The translations under genes and the position numbers were made by a program. Below are positions 15,426 through 23,282 of a DNA stretch of 43,691 nt, piece after piece. The notes below the pieces were generated by a model that saw nothing but the letters and a program-made list of their open reading frames with translations, was not told the DNA's origin and searched no databases. Numbering within the stretch: the stretch's first letter is position 1; the number at the start of each line of letters is the position of its first letter. The stretch covers positions 1 through 43,691 of the forward strand of contig JACUUV010000024.1 in assembly GCA_014859095.1 (NCBI GenBank), in the 5' to 3' direction. Origin of the DNA: Clostridia bacterium (lineage in GTDB: Bacteria > Bacillota > Clostridia > Peptostreptococcales > Acidaminobacteraceae).

Positions 15426-16360
15426 TATTTCATGATCTTATATTGACTTCTGCCATTGCGTTTAGCCTCTATCAAAGCTTTGAAACTTTGATCTTTCATT
15501 TGGGCCACATGCACCGGTTTTACGGTTTCTGTGATTCCACATGAAACGGTAATTGGCCTTCCACATCCAATGGATGCAAAGTCGAATGACCCTATCGCAC
15601 TAAAAATACTTTCGACACTCTCGATTACTTTTAAATGATCCGCATTTTTTAGGAAGATACTGCATTCGTCTCCACCCAAGCGGGAAATCAACATCACATC
15701 GCTTATTTGTTCCATTGTTTCTTTCATTTCATGAATAATTATTGAAAAAACATTTAATATGACGGCATCTCCTACCTCATAACCATCAAAATCATTGACA
15801 TGCATAAAGTTGTCAATATCAAAAGTAATGAAATGGTAAAGATCATTTCGATCCTTCTCCAAAACTTCTTCTATTTTCTCCACGAAAACATCCCTATTCA
15901 TCAGTTGCTTTAAATCTACCTTTTCCACTTGCTTGTCCTGATTTTCAACACTCATCATTATACTCCCTTCTAAATCCAATAGTTGATTGATAGAAGGAAA
16001 AGAGCTGGGGGATTGTTTTTCAAGGTGTAATATGGATCTTTTAAGCAATAGAAGACTCGACTTGATCACATCCGAATCCTTGGTCAACATAACCTCTCTG
16101 TCTTTCAGTAACTCTAGGAACTCATACAAATTCAGTGGTTTGCACATAAGTTCCTTTATGGTCGCCAAAGTGAATCCAAGGTCTTTCAGAAATTGAATCT
16201 TTCGAAGTTCAACCAATTGATCCTCACTGTAATACCGATAGCCATTTTCTTCATTCAAAGCTATCGGACTGAATAGATGAAGCTTGTCATAATGTCTCAA
16301 CATTCTTTTTGAAATTCCAGAGCGCTCTGAAAATTCGCCAATCAAATAATTCTTATCCAT
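15425..16360 (-). CDS. MerR-type DNA-binding protein fused to a GGDEF domain
   Basis: 311 residues. Residues 5-72 are a MerR winged helix-turn-helix (LIGEFSERSGISKRMLRHYD, NGYRYYSEDQL, LKDLGFTLATIKEL). A helical linker (about 75-145) follows, then a GGDEF domain (about 150-311) with FDIDNFMHVNDFDGYEVGD, ISRLGGDECSIFL and SQYKIMK at the end. The signature is GGDEC (229-233) in place of GGDEF; the catalytic GGDE is intact, so cyclic di-GMP synthesis is possible, and no RxxD inhibition site is seen. MerR proteins normally carry a C-terminal ligand domain; here the GGDEF domain takes that place. Its own promoter has the 19-bp spacer typical of MerR control, so autoregulation is likely. Confidence 0.88.
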   Translation of the reverse strand: MDKNYLIGEFSERSGISKRMLRHYDKLHLFSPIALNEENGYRYYSEDQLVELRKIQFLKDLGFTLATIKELMCKPLNLYEFLELLKDREVMLTKDSDVIKSSLLLLKRSILHLEKQSPSSFPSINQLLDLEGSIMMSVENQDKQVEKVDLKQLMNRDVFVEKIEEVLEKDRNDLYHFITFDIDNFMHVNDFDGYEVGDAVILNVFSIIIHEMKETMEQISDVMLISRLGGDECSIFLKNADHLKVIESVESIFSAIGSFDFASIGCGRPITVSCGITETVKPVHVAQMKDQSFKALIEAKRNGRSQYKIMK

Positions 16361-16398
16361 AATACATGATCTCCCATATACCTTTTTCCTATATCTTG

Positions 16399-16429
16399 AT
16401 TATAAAGGCTGACACAATGACAAGGTCAA
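16399..16429 (-). promoter_or_regulatory. MerR-type promoter (19-bp spacer) of the MerR-GGDEF gene
   Basis: Minus strand TTGACC (16429-16424), a 19-nt spacer, and TATAAT (16404-16399). The over-long spacer with a TGAC...GTCA dyad inside it is the hallmark of promoters that MerR proteins activate by untwisting DNA. Confidence 0.7.
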
Positions 16430-16444
16430 GGTATATTTCAAAAT

Positions 16445-16987
16445 TTATATAAGTCGACCTTTGACTTTCCTCATTACAGCTTTCTTGTCCTCATGGAAAA
16501 TCTTATAAATGGTCTTAAGCATGACTGTATCATTTCTAACGTCGTGATGCTTCATTTCAGAATCATCTGTAAGCACCTCATAGACCTTTTTCAAACTGGG
16601 TCTGAACGAAAGATTGCAAAACTGTACGAACTCGTCCTGAAAATCAATAATGTTGAACTCAAGTTCCCCTGCAATCTCGATACTATTTTTATAAATGGCC
16701 TCAAGGTCCACATTTCCCCAAACATAAATAATGTCATCCTCACTGGTGTTTTCAATCATCACTTCATAAAGTTCATCAAAACAAGGTTTTAACAATAAAT
16801 CTTCTCTGGTGATTCCAGTGAGAGTAGTGCAATATGTTGAGACTTCAAAAGCCTCGTCATAAGGTCTAACGAAACTTGTCAGTTCATAATGGTCATCTTC
16901 AGCCAATAGACAAATTGCAATAATTTCATCTTCATATGCAAAATCCTCGTCACATAGAAATTCTAAATCCATAAAATAAGTATTCAA
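16445..16987 (-). CDS. DEDDh-type 3'-5' exonuclease family protein
   Basis: 180 residues with the ordered acidic motifs of the RNase T/DnaQ fold: YFMDLEFLC (Asp and Glu of Exo I), VWGNVDLEAI (Asp of Exo II) and HHDVRNDTVML (His and Asp of Exo III). Such proteins trim RNA or DNA 3' ends using two metal ions. The length fits a stand-alone exonuclease domain. The substrate cannot be inferred. It lies 12 nt downstream of the metallo-hydrolase remnant, with which it may once have been cotranscribed. Confidence 0.8.
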   Translation of the reverse strand: MNTYFMDLEFLCDEDFAYEDEIIAICLLAEDDHYELTSFVRPYDEAFEVSTYCTTLTGITREDLLLKPCFDELYEVMIENTSEDDIIYVWGNVDLEAIYKNSIEIAGELEFNIIDFQDEFVQFCNLSFRPSLKKVYEVLTDDSEMKHHDVRNDTVMLKTIYKIFHEDKKAVMRKVKGRLI

Positions 16988-16999
16988 TATTTGCCTCCT

Positions 17000-17407
17000 C
17001 TAATACACCAATTCAAGACCAGCTCCAACTTCAGCAATTTCAACTACATTTGATAGTGCAATTTTTGATTTAAGATCAGTGCAATGGCAGGCATGAATTG
17101 CTTTTACATTTGACTCTTGAAAATATTCTAAAGTTCCATTCAATTGTATATCCATCGGATTTTGTAAATGAAATCCCCCCACCACATCAAAAATGCGGTC
17201 GTCCAAACTAAAATCATCTTTGGGGCTATTGTCGACGAGAATCTTTCCGATGCTCTCTTTGGATTCAAAGTCATTTAATCGTGGAATCTGTCCAAGAAAA
17301 ACCAGATTTTCAGTGATCCAAATAGGTTCTTTGGTAAGATTGTCCTCTATATATTTGAATACTTTGTCCGCACTGACGTTCATGCCAAATTCGTCTCTCT
17401 CACTATT
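17000..17407 (-). pseudogene. Remnant of an MBL-fold metallo-hydrolase
   Basis: The remaining text matches the C-terminal part of a beta-lactamase-fold hydrolase: EPIWITENLVFLGQIPR, NDFE, then DDRIFDVVGGFHLQNP, TLEYFQESNVKAIHACHCTD and a GAGLEL end. Two things are missing. The N-terminal half with the HxHxDH metal site is absent; the frame starts at about 17407 with SERDEFGMNV and has no good start signal. An in-frame internal deletion between DD and RIFDVVGG removes the segment that should contain the TGCSH-like metal ligand. A 127-residue product from an ATG at 17383 is possible but would have no active site. Confidence 0.75.
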
Positions 17408-17514
17408 TTAGGGATATGTTACATTTTCTTCTTACATTATATAATATTCTATTTTAATAGGCATCAATTTGTGATACAATTTTCAAAGTTGTTTAAAAAA
17501 AGGAGTTGTAAAAC

Positions 17515-18037
17515 ATGAAAAATGCTTATGATTGGTATTTTTCTTAGTTATGTCTGCAATCTCACAGCACAAGAGTGGACATAAAACCAATGTTTCATTG
17601 CAACTCGTAGAGGGTGCTACTGGTGTGACACCTCCAGAAGGCGTTATTGAGGTTTTGAGAACACTTTTGTTGAATGTTGTTGATAACCCTATCAATGCAC
17701 TGGCAAATGCGAATTACATTGGAATATTAGCGTGGGCTTTAGTTCTTGGTTTAGCACTTAAAAACGCTCCAGCATCCACCAAGGTAATGATCACAAATTT
17801 CTCAGATGCTTTATCACAAGTTGTAAGATGGGTCATTAATCTTGCGCCGCTTGGAATTATGGGTCTTGTATTTGACGCCGTATCGACAAATGGTCTTGAG
17901 TCATTTAGAGAATACGGACAATTGCTTTAGTATTGGTTGGATGTATGGCATTTTTGGCACTTGTGGTCAATCCACTGATTACATTCATCTACAAAGGAAA
18001 AGTCATTGCTTTTGAGGCAAAAAAAATAGCAGCATAA
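17515..18037 (+). pseudogene. sstT: Remnant of sodium:serine/threonine symporter SstT gene
   Basis: The original start seems kept: AAAGGAG, then ATG at 17515 (MKNAYDW). A deletion then joins this to VFFLVMSAISQHKSGHKTN (from 17532, another frame), followed by TPPEGVIEVLRTLLLNVVDN, NANYIGILAWALVLGLAL and WVINLAPLGIMGLVFDAVST, all strongly SstT-like. At 17930 a single missing base creates a stop; one base on, the frame continues with VLVGCMAFLALVVNPLITFI and ends at 18037. The C-terminal helices, which bind substrate and Na+, are missing. The intact protein has about 400 residues; little more than 170 codons remain. Confidence 0.88.
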
Positions 18038-18051
18038 CAATACACACAATT

Positions 18052-18089
18052 ACAGCCGCTTCGTCTATAATGACGAGCGGCTGTTTTTC
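18052..18089 (+). terminator. Rho-independent terminator
   Basis: ACAGCCGCT (18052-18060) pairs with AGCGGCTGT (18076-18084), extended by CGTC/GACG past a bulge, followed by TTTT. It follows the sstT remnant. Confidence 0.85.
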
Positions 18090-18090
18090 T

Positions 18091-18558
18091 TTACTTAAAA
18101 GATTGAGACTTTAATATTGCTTTCAAAAGGCCTTCACACCCTTCTATAACATCAGAATAGGTAATATCAAAATCATCAGTATACCATGGATCGGCGATAT
18201 CGCCAGGATGATTGGTATAGTCGAGCAATTTTGAAATTTTATGTTCAGAATCCTTACCGACAATATCCAGTACTTGATTTACATTGCTTTCATCCATACA
18301 GACAATCCAATCAAATTGATCATAGTGACTTTTCCGAAATTGTTGCGATTTTTTGGAACCACTCGATATACCTACTGAATTGAGTTTCTTCTTTGTTCCA
18401 ATATGAACCGGGCTATTTTCTCTAAAACTGTTCGTGCCTGATGATTCGATATGAAATCCATGGCTAAGGTGATGTTTCTCAACCAAATCTTTAAATACAA
18501 GTTCTGCCATAGGACTTCTACATACATTTCCAAGACATACAAACATAACTCTATTCAT
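18091..18558 (-). CDS. Low-molecular-weight protein-tyrosine phosphatase
   Basis: 155 residues from the ATG at 18558, which follows GGAGG by about 10 nt. The N-terminus MNRVMFVCLGNVCRSPMAE contains the P-loop CxxxxxRS with the catalytic Cys at residue 8, and the general-acid loop DIADPWYTDDF lies near residue 125. These enzymes dephosphorylate phosphotyrosine, or sometimes phosphoarginine, in the cytoplasm. It lies downstream of the moaD gene on the same strand but is separated from it by about 100 nt holding a strong palindrome, so it may not share the transcript. Confidence 0.93.
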   Translation of the reverse strand: MNRVMFVCLGNVCRSPMAELVFKDLVEKHHLSHGFHIESSGTNSFRENSPVHIGTKKKLNSVGISSGSKKSQQFRKSHYDQFDWIVCMDESNVNQVLDIVGKDSEHKISKLLDYTNHPGDIADPWYTDDFDITYSDVIEGCEGLLKAILKSQSFK

Positions 18559-18611
18559 AAAATATAGCCTCCATTTCATAGTCTTACTTTAATTAATGCA
18601 ACAATTTACTC

Positions 18612-18646
18612 ACCGCCGTTTGGGTACCAGGTACCCAAACGGCGGT
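18612..18646. repeat. Perfect 35-nt palindrome, copy 2 of the paired element
   Basis: Arms of 17 nt around a central A (18629). It has the same order as the copy at 15379-15425: ACCGCC at the outside, a variable six (GTTTGG here), the same centre GTACCAGGTAC, then CCAAAC and GGCGGT. The variable six differs between copies but always pairs with its own partner. No T-run follows on the minus strand. Confidence 0.85.
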
Positions 18647-18660
18647 ACCAAAAGGACATT

Positions 18661-18909
18661 TTATCCACCACTGACGGGACTAAGGATTGCAAGTTCATCT
18701 CCATCTTTTAAAATCATGGTTAATCTTTTTTTCCCAATGATAGGTTTCTTATTGATAAACAAAATGGAATTCATCAGGTGAGTTTTGTCTATTTGAGGAT
18801 AGGTTTTGATGATTTCTTCCAGTGTTTCGATGACCGTCCTCTCACTCATAGTCAATTTTGAAACTCCAACTTCGTTTCTGATCCATCCAAAAAATTTGAT
18901 TTCAAACAT
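18661..18909 (-). CDS. MoaD/ThiS-family sulfur-carrier protein
   Basis: About 82 residues: a small beta-grasp protein that starts MFEIKFFGWIRNEVG and ends in LAILSPVSGG, with the free Gly-Gly C-terminus that is thiocarboxylated for sulfur transfer. The TGATG junction overlaps the stop of the aldehyde oxidoreductase gene, so it is translationally coupled to it. MoaD-like proteins next to AOR genes are usual and probably supply dithiolene sulfur for the pyranopterin cofactor of tungsten or molybdenum. Confidence 0.85.
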   Translation of the reverse strand: MFEIKFFGWIRNEVGVSKLTMSERTVIETLEEIIKTYPQIDKTHLMNSILFINKKPIIGKKRLTMILKDGDELAILSPVSGG

Positions 18910-20804
18910 CACTTGTCCTTTACAAGCTTAAGTCGTTTTAAGGTTTTCTGGGTAGGTATGCCGTTTGCATCCCAACCACGAATTTTATAATAGGTACCCA
19001 ACATTTCATCAAGTTTTACTACACTATTGGAATCATCCGACCTTTGGAGTTCCTTTAATAGGCGTTTAGGTAGAGTGTCATCTGTGCCTTTAAGACCTTG
19101 TCTTATATTGACGATGCGTTCTAGGTTATAGACTCTTTCTCCAGTCTCCAAAAATCTGCCAATCGTCATTTTATAACCTGTGATCAATCGTATAGAATAA
19201 GGATGCGGCAATACTGAGGCAAGATTAAAATGCATCAACCATGTCTTATTTTTTATAAATCCAACCAATCCACCAAACTGTGGAATTGCGCCGTTAATCA
19301 AGCGTACCATAATATTGTTGGGTTTTTCAACTAAAAAAGATGGAAGCATTGCATAAGTGGTGAACAGACAACTTCCTGCGGAAGATACCGCTTCCATCAT
19401 GTCTTGGAACATAATGGTATATGCGGCTTTACCACGAGTTGTTTTTCCACTTACATTGAGTCCGAGTCCTTCCAAAACCACTAAATACCCACCATTGAGA
19501 TGGCATCCCCCACGGTTTGATGTAGCATAGCCTAGTCCCATACCTTGAGCTGAACGAGGTTCATAAGCAGCGGTTTCTAGTCCTTTGACATGTATGGCAA
19601 AGTCTTTCCCACCGTATTTTTCAGATAAGCGCTTAGTTCCTTCTGCAAGTTCATTTCCAATGCCTTCGCGTTTGGATGTTTTTTCAACAAGAATCTCGAG
19701 CGATGTTGAATCTCCAAACTTCAGACCATTGTCCCACATACCTTTTTCACTCAGTTCCATGGCAAAGCCAATTGTGCTTCCAAAAGTTATTGTATCAATA
19801 CCGTATTCATCACACAAATGGTTCAAGCGTATAATGCTTTCCATGTCATTGTTTAACAAATTACTTCCCAAAAGTCCGAGGGTTTCAAGTTCTGGTCCTT
19901 TGACCACTTTCCCAAATGCTTTAACTTGACGTCCACACTGAATCGGGCAAGTCACACAACCTTTGTTTTTCACCAAATGGTCTTCAGCAAGCGTCTCACC
20001 GCTAATTTTTTCAAAATCATCAAATTGACCACTACTGTAATTTTTAGTTGCCAGCAGATTGCGGTAATTCATCATACTGACAAGACCTGCAGTGCCATAT
20101 AGAGGCAGTTGTTTTCCTGTAAGAGGATGGGATTTCAATTGTTTTATCCACTTGACATTGTGCTTCTTAAAGGACTCTTTGTCAAACATTTCAGTGCTGA
20201 ATTGGCCACTTGCAACAATGCCTTTAAGGTTTTTATAACCAAAAACAGCCCCAACGCCACCACGTCCTGCCGCTCTTTCCTCGCTGATTACTGCCGCATA
20301 GCGCACCAAATGTTCTCCTGCGATTCCGATCACAAGTTTACCACGATTTTTAGCACCAAGAAGTTCTTGCGCCTCCGAGGTGTTCTTTCCCCATAAATGC
20401 TTTGCACATTTAACTGTAATCACTTGGTTTTCTATATCAATGACCACTGGTTCAGGACTTTTTCCCGATATGATGAAGGCATCATAACCAGCCTTTTTTA
20501 AATGCAGTCCAAAACTACCGCCACAATTGGATGAAATCAACAAACCCGTGAGGGGCGATATGGTGGAGATGTTGAAACGAGAGGAACATGGCGAAGTGGA
20601 ACCGGTAAGAGGCGACGTTGTGATTACGAGGATATTCTCGTCTGATAAGGCTTCTACTTTGTCTTTAAAGGCATCATAAATGATCTTTGCAGCTAGTGTC
20701 TTACCCCCTAAATAAAGTTCATAAGACTCTTCTGTCATAGGATAATTCTGAACTGTGCCATCTGTCAAATTAATCCTTGCAATTTTCCCGTTGAATCCAA
20801 ACAT
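18909..20804 (-). CDS. Aldehyde:ferredoxin oxidoreductase (tungsten/molybdopterin)
   Basis: The start chosen is the ATG at 20804, after AAGGAG, giving 631 residues beginning MFGFNGKIARINLTDGTV, the family's canonical N-terminus. An upstream ATG would overlap the alcohol dehydrogenase end by over 100 bases. Motifs: YELYLGGKTLAAKIIY, SPLTGLLISSNCGGSFG, ERAAGRGGVGAVFGYKNLKG, and the 4Fe-4S Cys cluster GCVTCPIQCGR (Cys 283, 286, 290). The enzyme oxidises aldehydes to acids with ferredoxin, or reduces acids when reduced ferredoxin is plentiful. With the alcohol dehydrogenase 5 nt upstream it can form an acid-aldehyde-alcohol route. The gene is in the tetR-adh-aor-moaD operon. Whether it uses W or Mo cannot be read. 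Confidence 0.93.
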   Translation of the reverse strand: MFGFNGKIARINLTDGTVQNYPMTEESYELYLGGKTLAAKIIYDAFKDKVEALSDENILVITTSPLTGSTSPCSSRFNISTISPLTGLLISSNCGGSFGLHLKKAGYDAFIISGKSPEPVVIDIENQVITVKCAKHLWGKNTSEAQELLGAKNRGKLVIGIAGEHLVRYAAVISEERAAGRGGVGAVFGYKNLKGIVASGQFSTEMFDKESFKKHNVKWIKQLKSHPLTGKQLPLYGTAGLVSMMNYRNLLATKNYSSGQFDDFEKISGETLAEDHLVKNKGCVTCPIQCGRQVKAFGKVVKGPELETLGLLGSNLLNNDMESIIRLNHLCDEYGIDTITFGSTIGFAMELSEKGMWDNGLKFGDSTSLEILVEKTSKREGIGNELAEGTKRLSEKYGGKDFAIHVKGLETAAYEPRSAQGMGLGYATSNRGGCHLNGGYLVVLEGLGLNVSGKTTRGKAAYTIMFQDMMEAVSSAGSCLFTTYAMLPSFLVEKPNNIMVRLINGAIPQFGGLVGFIKNKTWLMHFNLASVLPHPYSIRLITGYKMTIGRFLETGERVYNLERIVNIRQGLKGTDDTLPKRLLKELQRSDDSNSVVKLDEMLGTYYKIRGWDANGIPTQKTLKRLKLVKDK

Positions 20805-20808
20805 GGCT

Positions 20809-22008
20809 TCACTCCTTGATTTCATAGTATATTGTCTTAAAATCTTCCCTTGTGAAAATTTTAGGCACTGGATAGAGTGGATTGGCTTCGTGATGCGCTC
20901 GGTCCACCATGATAGAAATATCTTTTTCATCAATGCCGCTAATTTTGTCCGGGATGTTCATTATTCTGTTCAGTGATATAAGGCGATCTATAAAACGATT
21001 GGCTTTCGTTTCGATGTCTTCTTGATGTGATGGGACTGTAATTAAATCCTCTAGTTCAGACAACTTTTGATGAGCTGATGATCCGTATGACTTTAAGACA
21101 TAGGGCAAAATGACCGCATTAGCAAGACCATGAGGGGTATTGTAAAAGCCTCCTAAAGTATGTGCAATAGCATGTACATTCCCGACATAGGCTCTTGTAA
21201 ATGCAACACCAGCGTAGTATGAAGCTTTTTGCATATTTTCTCGTGCGATGATATTGGTTCCGTTACTATACGCTTCAAAGATGTTGTCCAAGATCAACTT
21301 TACTGCATCTTTGCTCATCTTTTTCGTTTCAGACGTGTTACTTTTACCAATATACGCTTCTACCGCATGTGTCAAAGCATCCATACCGGTAGTGGATGTG
21401 ATATGCTGAGGCAATGCTAAAGTCAAATTCGGGTCGAGCACCGCATAGTGAGGGATCAACGCCGTATCATTTATAGCATACTTTTCATGGGTTTTACTAT
21501 TGGTGATTACAGCTGCAATTGTAGCCTCGCTTCCCGTTCCGGATGTTGTTGGAACAGCATAAAGCGGTGGTATGGCTTTTATCACTTTTAAGACGCCTTT
21601 TAACTGGGGAATGGTTTTGTTTGGCCTTGCCAATCTTGCTGCAACACCTTTTGCACAATCCATAGAAGAGCCACCTCCGAAAGCGATGATACCTTTACAT
21701 TGATTCAGTTTATAAAGTTCCAGAGCTTCCTCTATATTGTCGATGGTTGGGTTTGGGACTGTACCATCATAGATGACATACTGAATACCTTTGTTCTTTA
21801 AACCTTCGAGCAAGCTGTCAACCAATCCCAGTGAAACTATAACTCGATCGGTGACGATGATGACGGTTTGGATTCCATTGCTCGACACCACATCCGGCAA
21901 CTTTGATAAACTGCCTTGACCTTCAATTAGAATAGGCTTTCTAAATGGTAAAAGATAAGAAACCATCTTAAAAACATTTTGGTAGACTCTGCAATACAAC
22001 CGATACAT
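20809..22008 (-). CDS. Iron-containing (group III) alcohol dehydrogenase
   Basis: 399 residues from the ATG at 22008, which follows AAGGGG by about 9 nt. It begins MYRLYCRVYQNVFKMVSYLL, an N-terminal extension typical of a clostridial Fe-ADH subgroup. NAD-binding loop: AFGGGSSMDCAKGVAARL. Metal-site region: TTGMDALTHAVEAYIG, then HAIAHTLGGFYNTPHGLANA with the metal-binding His residues. It reduces aldehydes to alcohols with NAD(P)H. It starts 13 nt after tetR and ends 5 nt before the aldehyde oxidoreductase, so the two enzymes are made together. Confidence 0.93.
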   Translation of the reverse strand: MYRLYCRVYQNVFKMVSYLLPFRKPILIEGQGSLSKLPDVVSSNGIQTVIIVTDRVIVSLGLVDSLLEGLKNKGIQYVIYDGTVPNPTIDNIEEALELYKLNQCKGIIAFGGGSSMDCAKGVAARLARPNKTIPQLKGVLKVIKAIPPLYAVPTTSGTGSEATIAAVITNSKTHEKYAINDTALIPHYAVLDPNLTLALPQHITSTTGMDALTHAVEAYIGKSNTSETKKMSKDAVKLILDNIFEAYSNGTNIIARENMQKASYYAGVAFTRAYVGNVHAIAHTLGGFYNTPHGLANAVILPYVLKSYGSSAHQKLSELEDLITVPSHQEDIETKANRFIDRLISLNRIMNIPDKISGIDEKDISIMVDRAHHEANPLYPVPKIFTREDFKTIYYEIKE

Positions 22009-22021
22009 AATAGTCCACCCC

Positions 22022-22579
22022 TTATTTTTTCTTTTGTGATAAAAATTGTGCAACGCCTTCGAGTGGCAGCTCATCATCCATTCCAATCATCTTTTGGATT
22101 AAAAAACCATCCAACATGGCTAAAAAAATTTGCGCCAACAACTCATAAGATGTATCATGATCTATAAAAATCAATCGGATGCCTTTTTCAAGGGTGCTAC
22201 GCCACTCGCCGTACTTTTCTTTGAAGCGTTGTTTTAATGATTCATTGCCCATCATTGCATCACCTAGCAAATAAAGATGCAATTTTCCACGCATTTCAGC
22301 ACTGAGAATTTTTTCAAAAACAACGACCAACAAAGCTTCTGGAGTAGATTGGTCTTTAAAATTCTCTATCAATTTTAAGAGCTCGTTTGTAATTTTGTTT
22401 AAATGCAAATCCGCGATGTCGTATATGATATCATCCTTGCTTGAATAATGATAGTAAAGTGTCCCTTTACTGATGTTTACTTCTTTTGCGATATCAGATA
22501 AACTTGTTTCCTTAACGCCTTTTATCGCCATTAAACGGCTGCTTGCTTCAATAATGCTGTTTTTAGTTGTTTCTGCCAT
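22022..22579 (-). CDS. TetR-family transcriptional regulator
   Basis: 185 residues from the ATG at 22579 (MAETTKNSIIEASSRLMA), which has CAGGAG 7-8 nt upstream. ATGs further up coincide with, or precede, the -10 of its own promoter and are rejected. HTH: TSLSDIAKEVNISKGTLYYHYSSKDDI. The C-terminal half is helical and ligand-binding, of unknown specificity. It is the first gene of the adh-aor-moaD operon and likely represses it through a palindrome just downstream of the -10. Confidence 0.9.
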   Translation of the reverse strand: MAETTKNSIIEASSRLMAIKGVKETSLSDIAKEVNISKGTLYYHYSSKDDIIYDIADLHLNKITNELLKLIENFKDQSTPEALLVVVFEKILSAEMRGKLHLYLLGDAMMGNESLKQRFKEKYGEWRSTLEKGIRLIFIDHDTSYELLAQIFLAMLDGFLIQKMIGMDDELPLEGVAQFLSQKKK

Positions 22580-22609
22580 AATTTGCTCCTGTTTCTTCAC
22601 GCTGTCGGT

Positions 22610-22663
22610 CGGTCGACCGGCAGTCTTTGTTTCCATTATATATATTTTTACTTTTACTGTCAA
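22610..22663 (-). promoter_or_regulatory. Promoter and operator of the tetR-adh-aor-moaD operon
   Basis: Minus strand TTGACA (22663-22658), a 17-nt spacer, and TATAAT (22640-22635): a consensus sigma-A promoter. The palindrome CGGTCGACCG (22619-22610), with partial extension CCGAC, lies in the start of the transcript, well placed for a TetR roadblock. Confidence 0.8.
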
Positions 22664-22727
22664 TATAAGCGCCAAGATGCTATCATGTATACAACAGATA
22701 ATCACTATTTAGAAACGGAGATGACAT

Positions 22728-23255
22728 TTGAGTAATTTGGTTTTAATTTTAATTATGCAACTTTTCTACGTGCCCATGTTGGCACTTAGAACCATCTGTA
22801 TGGTGAAGAAGCTGACTCTATTGACGACCATTTTTGGAGTTTTGGAATCCTTGATTTACGTTTTTGGACTGTCACTTGTGCTTACTGGAGAGCAATCCAT
22901 TCTCGAGATGCTCGTATATGCTTTTGGATTCGGGATAGGTTTAATTGTTGGCATCTATGTTGAAAACAAGCTTGCTATAGGCTATACTTCTGTGATTGCA
23001 AACATAAGGGAAAAGAACTTGGGACTAATTAACCACCTCAGAGAGAACGGTTATGGCGTCACAGTCTTTGAAGGTGAAGGGCGAGAAAGCTCCAGATATA
23101 GACTTGATATTCTTACAAAGCGATCACTTGAAAACGAACTTTTGGAAATTATCAATCGCTTTGAACCGAGCGCATTTATTATTTTCTATGAACCTAAACT
23201 CTTTAAGGGAGGATACATTTTAGAAATGATGAAAAAAAGGATATCAAGGAGATAA
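22728..23255 (+). CDS. UPF0316/DUF2179 membrane protein
   Basis: 175 residues from a TTG start after CGGAG. Three hydrophobic helices fill residues 4-85 (LVLILIMQLFYVPMLALRTI, then VLESLIYVFGLSLVLTG, then YAFGFGIGLIVGIYVENKL), followed by a cytoplasmic DUF2179-like domain (GYGVTVFEGEGRESSRYRLD and LLEIINRFEPSAFIIFYEP). The family is widespread in Firmicutes and of unknown function. It is transcribed away from the tetR operon and has its own terminator. Confidence 0.85.
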   Translation: MSNLVLILIMQLFYVPMLALRTICMVKKLTLLTTIFGVLESLIYVFGLSLVLTGEQSILEMLVYAFGFGIGLIVGIYVENKLAIGYTSVIANIREKNLGLINHLRENGYGVTVFEGEGRESSRYRLDILTKRSLENELLEIINRFEPSAFIIFYEPKLFKGGYILEMMKKRISRR

Positions 23256-23267
23256 TCCTTTTTTTTT
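23232..23267 (+). terminator. Terminator of the UPF0316 gene
   Basis: AAAAAAAGGAT (23232-23242) pairs with ATCCTTTTTTT (23255-23265) over a 12-nt loop; it overlaps the end of the gene. Confidence 0.75.
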
Positions 23268-23282
23268 GCATCAAAGTTCATA

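Noticed and set aside
15379-18646. CRISPR repeats
   Set aside because: Only two unlike palindromes 3 kb apart; no array with regular spacers anywhere in the window.
22636-22705. Upstream starts for the TetR protein (METKTAG...)
   Set aside because: The ATG lies within the -10 hexamer of the promoter and has no ribosome binding site.
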